6,397 nt of DNA from contig JAPLRA010000171.1 in NCBI GenBank assembly GCA_026399445.1, forward strand, positions 1 to 6,397, written 5' to 3'. Below are positions 5,652 through 6,397 of this stretch, one piece after another. The stretch comes from Sulfuritalea sp. Its GTDB lineage: Bacteria > Pseudomonadota > Gammaproteobacteria > Burkholderiales > Rhodocyclaceae. Made by a program: the position numbers and the translations under genes. Each line of letters begins with the position of its first letter. Positions within the stretch are counted from its first letter, which is position 1. The notes under the pieces were generated by a model. That model was not told where the DNA came from and ran no database searches. It was given only the letters and a program-made list of their open reading frames with translations.

Positions 5652-6397
5652 TCATTCGGCTTCGACTTCGAGGTAAGTGCGGTTGGCATTCGGTCCGCGC
5701 AGTTCGGGATAGACCGGCAGGTAGGCAAAGTCGCTATCGTCGAGCGTGGTGATCGCGACCTGCATGTCCACCCCGGCATCCACCGCCTTTTTCATGTGAT
5801 TGCGGACCCGCAGCAGATAGTCGCGAGTTTCCTTTTGTGCCTTGGCGAGAGGTGTCGGCGCGCCATGGCCGGGCACGACCAGGTCGGCAGTGGCTGTGTT
5901 CGCGCCGTCCAGGGTCATGGCATCGGAGACGGCCTGCGTGCCGACCAGGGCCACGCGGTAAACGCCGGCTGCCAGCCCGCCGAAGCGATAGCTTTCGTCG
6001 CTGGCGACGGTTGCCGTCGCGACCTCCGCGGCGTCGCGGGTCAACTGCACTGTCCGATCCGCGCCGTTGCGCACCCGTCCGGTGATGACGCTCTCGGTCA
6101 GGATCAACTCCAGGTCGGGCCGGGCCTGGCGTTGGCCGTCCATCGTCGTCGGCGCGGAGCGCAGCGGCGTGCCCTCGACGGCCACCGCGTAATCCCCCGC
6201 GGCCAGATCGGCGAAACGGAACGTCCCGTCGGCCGCGAGGGGTTGCTGGGCGACCGCCTCGCTGCCGCGCAGCAGCGTCACCGTCCGCCCTGCGGCCCCG
6301 CGCACCACGCCGTAGACTACGCTGTCGCGGTAGACCACGACCGCGGCCTGCGCCTTGACGAAGGTCACGTTGAAGGAGTGATGGAACAGCGTGTTGA
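5652..6397 (-). CDS. Chimeric ORF: two 73-aa carboxypeptidase-regulatory-like repeats fused to the C-terminus of an MBL-fold hydrolase (5' end beyond right edge)
   Basis: The reading frame is open to the right edge, leaving 247 residues starting NTLFHHSFNVTFVKAQ. Residues 25-97 and 102-174 are two copies of a 73-residue module that align without gaps (33 of 73 identical by hand count). Each has the pattern SVxxGxVR...RTV.L.R...F(Y)RF..LAAG.Y.VA, typical of carboxypeptidase-regulatory/prealbumin-like beta-sandwiches found in secreted modular proteins. Immediately after repeat 2, at PGHG (175-178), the protein becomes the C-terminus of a metallo-beta-lactamase-fold hydrolase: ETRDYLLRVRNHMKKAVDAG, then an SDFAYLPVYPELRGPNANR segment and TYLEVE at the end. 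The HxHxDH zinc motif that should precede PGHG is absent from the visible part. A GTG at 6368 is a possible internal start but has no clear ribosome site, so I treat this as a partial gene. It probably opens the ars transcript or is an inactive remnant next to it. Confidence 0.7.
   Translation of the reverse strand, partial: NTLFHHSFNVTFVKAQAAVVVYRDSVVYGVVRGAAGRTVTLLRGSEAVAQQPLAADGTFRFADLAAGDYAVAVEGTPLRSAPTTMDGQRQARPDLELILTESVITGRVRNGADRTVQLTRDAAEVATATVASDESYRFGGLAAGVYRVALVGTQAVSDAMTLDGANTATADLVVPGHGAPTPLAKAQKETRDYLLRVRNHMKKAVDAGVDMQVAITTLDDSDFAYLPVYPELRGPNANRTYLEVEAE
5874..6323 (-). repeat. Two tandem 73-residue protein modules, period 77 residues
   Basis: The modules lie at about 6323-6105 and 6092-5874 (minus strand), separated by a 4-residue linker, ILTE. 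Both begin SV and share ADRTV/AGRTV, RF..LAAG and .DG positions. Similarity is at protein level; I see no long identical DNA stretch, so the duplication is old. Confidence 0.7.

Overview
The window is GC-rich, and every gene I can support lies on the minus strand. The gene families and codon use suggest a proteobacterium, most likely a beta- or gammaproteobacterium from an arsenic- or metal-exposed environment. The taxonomic call is inference; no rRNA or marker gene is present.

Read in the direction of transcription, from the right edge leftwards, there are two blocks. Block 1 is an arsenic-resistance operon. It starts with the 3' part of a modular gene that runs off the right edge. In this gene two 73-residue beta-sandwich-type repeats are joined directly to the last ~73 residues of a metallo-beta-lactamase-fold hydrolase. 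After 19 nt comes arsC (thioredoxin-type arsenate reductase), after 3 nt acr3 (arsenite efflux permease), and after 50 nt a five-helix membrane protein of the DUF4395 family with an unusual cysteine-containing tail. ArsC would reduce arsenate to arsenite and Acr3 would export it; the role of the DUF4395 protein is unknown. The DUF4395 gene is followed by a possible small ORF that looks frameshifted, then a GC-rich hairpin with a short T-tract that probably ends the transcript.

Block 2 is a separate signalling gene of 864 codons encoding a soluble PAS-PAS-PAS-GGDEF-EAL protein with all recognisable catalytic motifs for c-di-GMP synthesis and breakdown. Its N-terminus begins inside the tail motif of a PAS domain. 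A 145-nt gap with a possible promoter follows, and then the first 45 codons of a UbiE-like methyltransferase that runs off the left edge.

No tRNA, rRNA, CRISPR array or insertion sequence was seen. The most unusual items are the repeat/MBL fusion, the extended DUF4395 protein in an ars operon, and the apparent frameshifted small ORF downstream of it.
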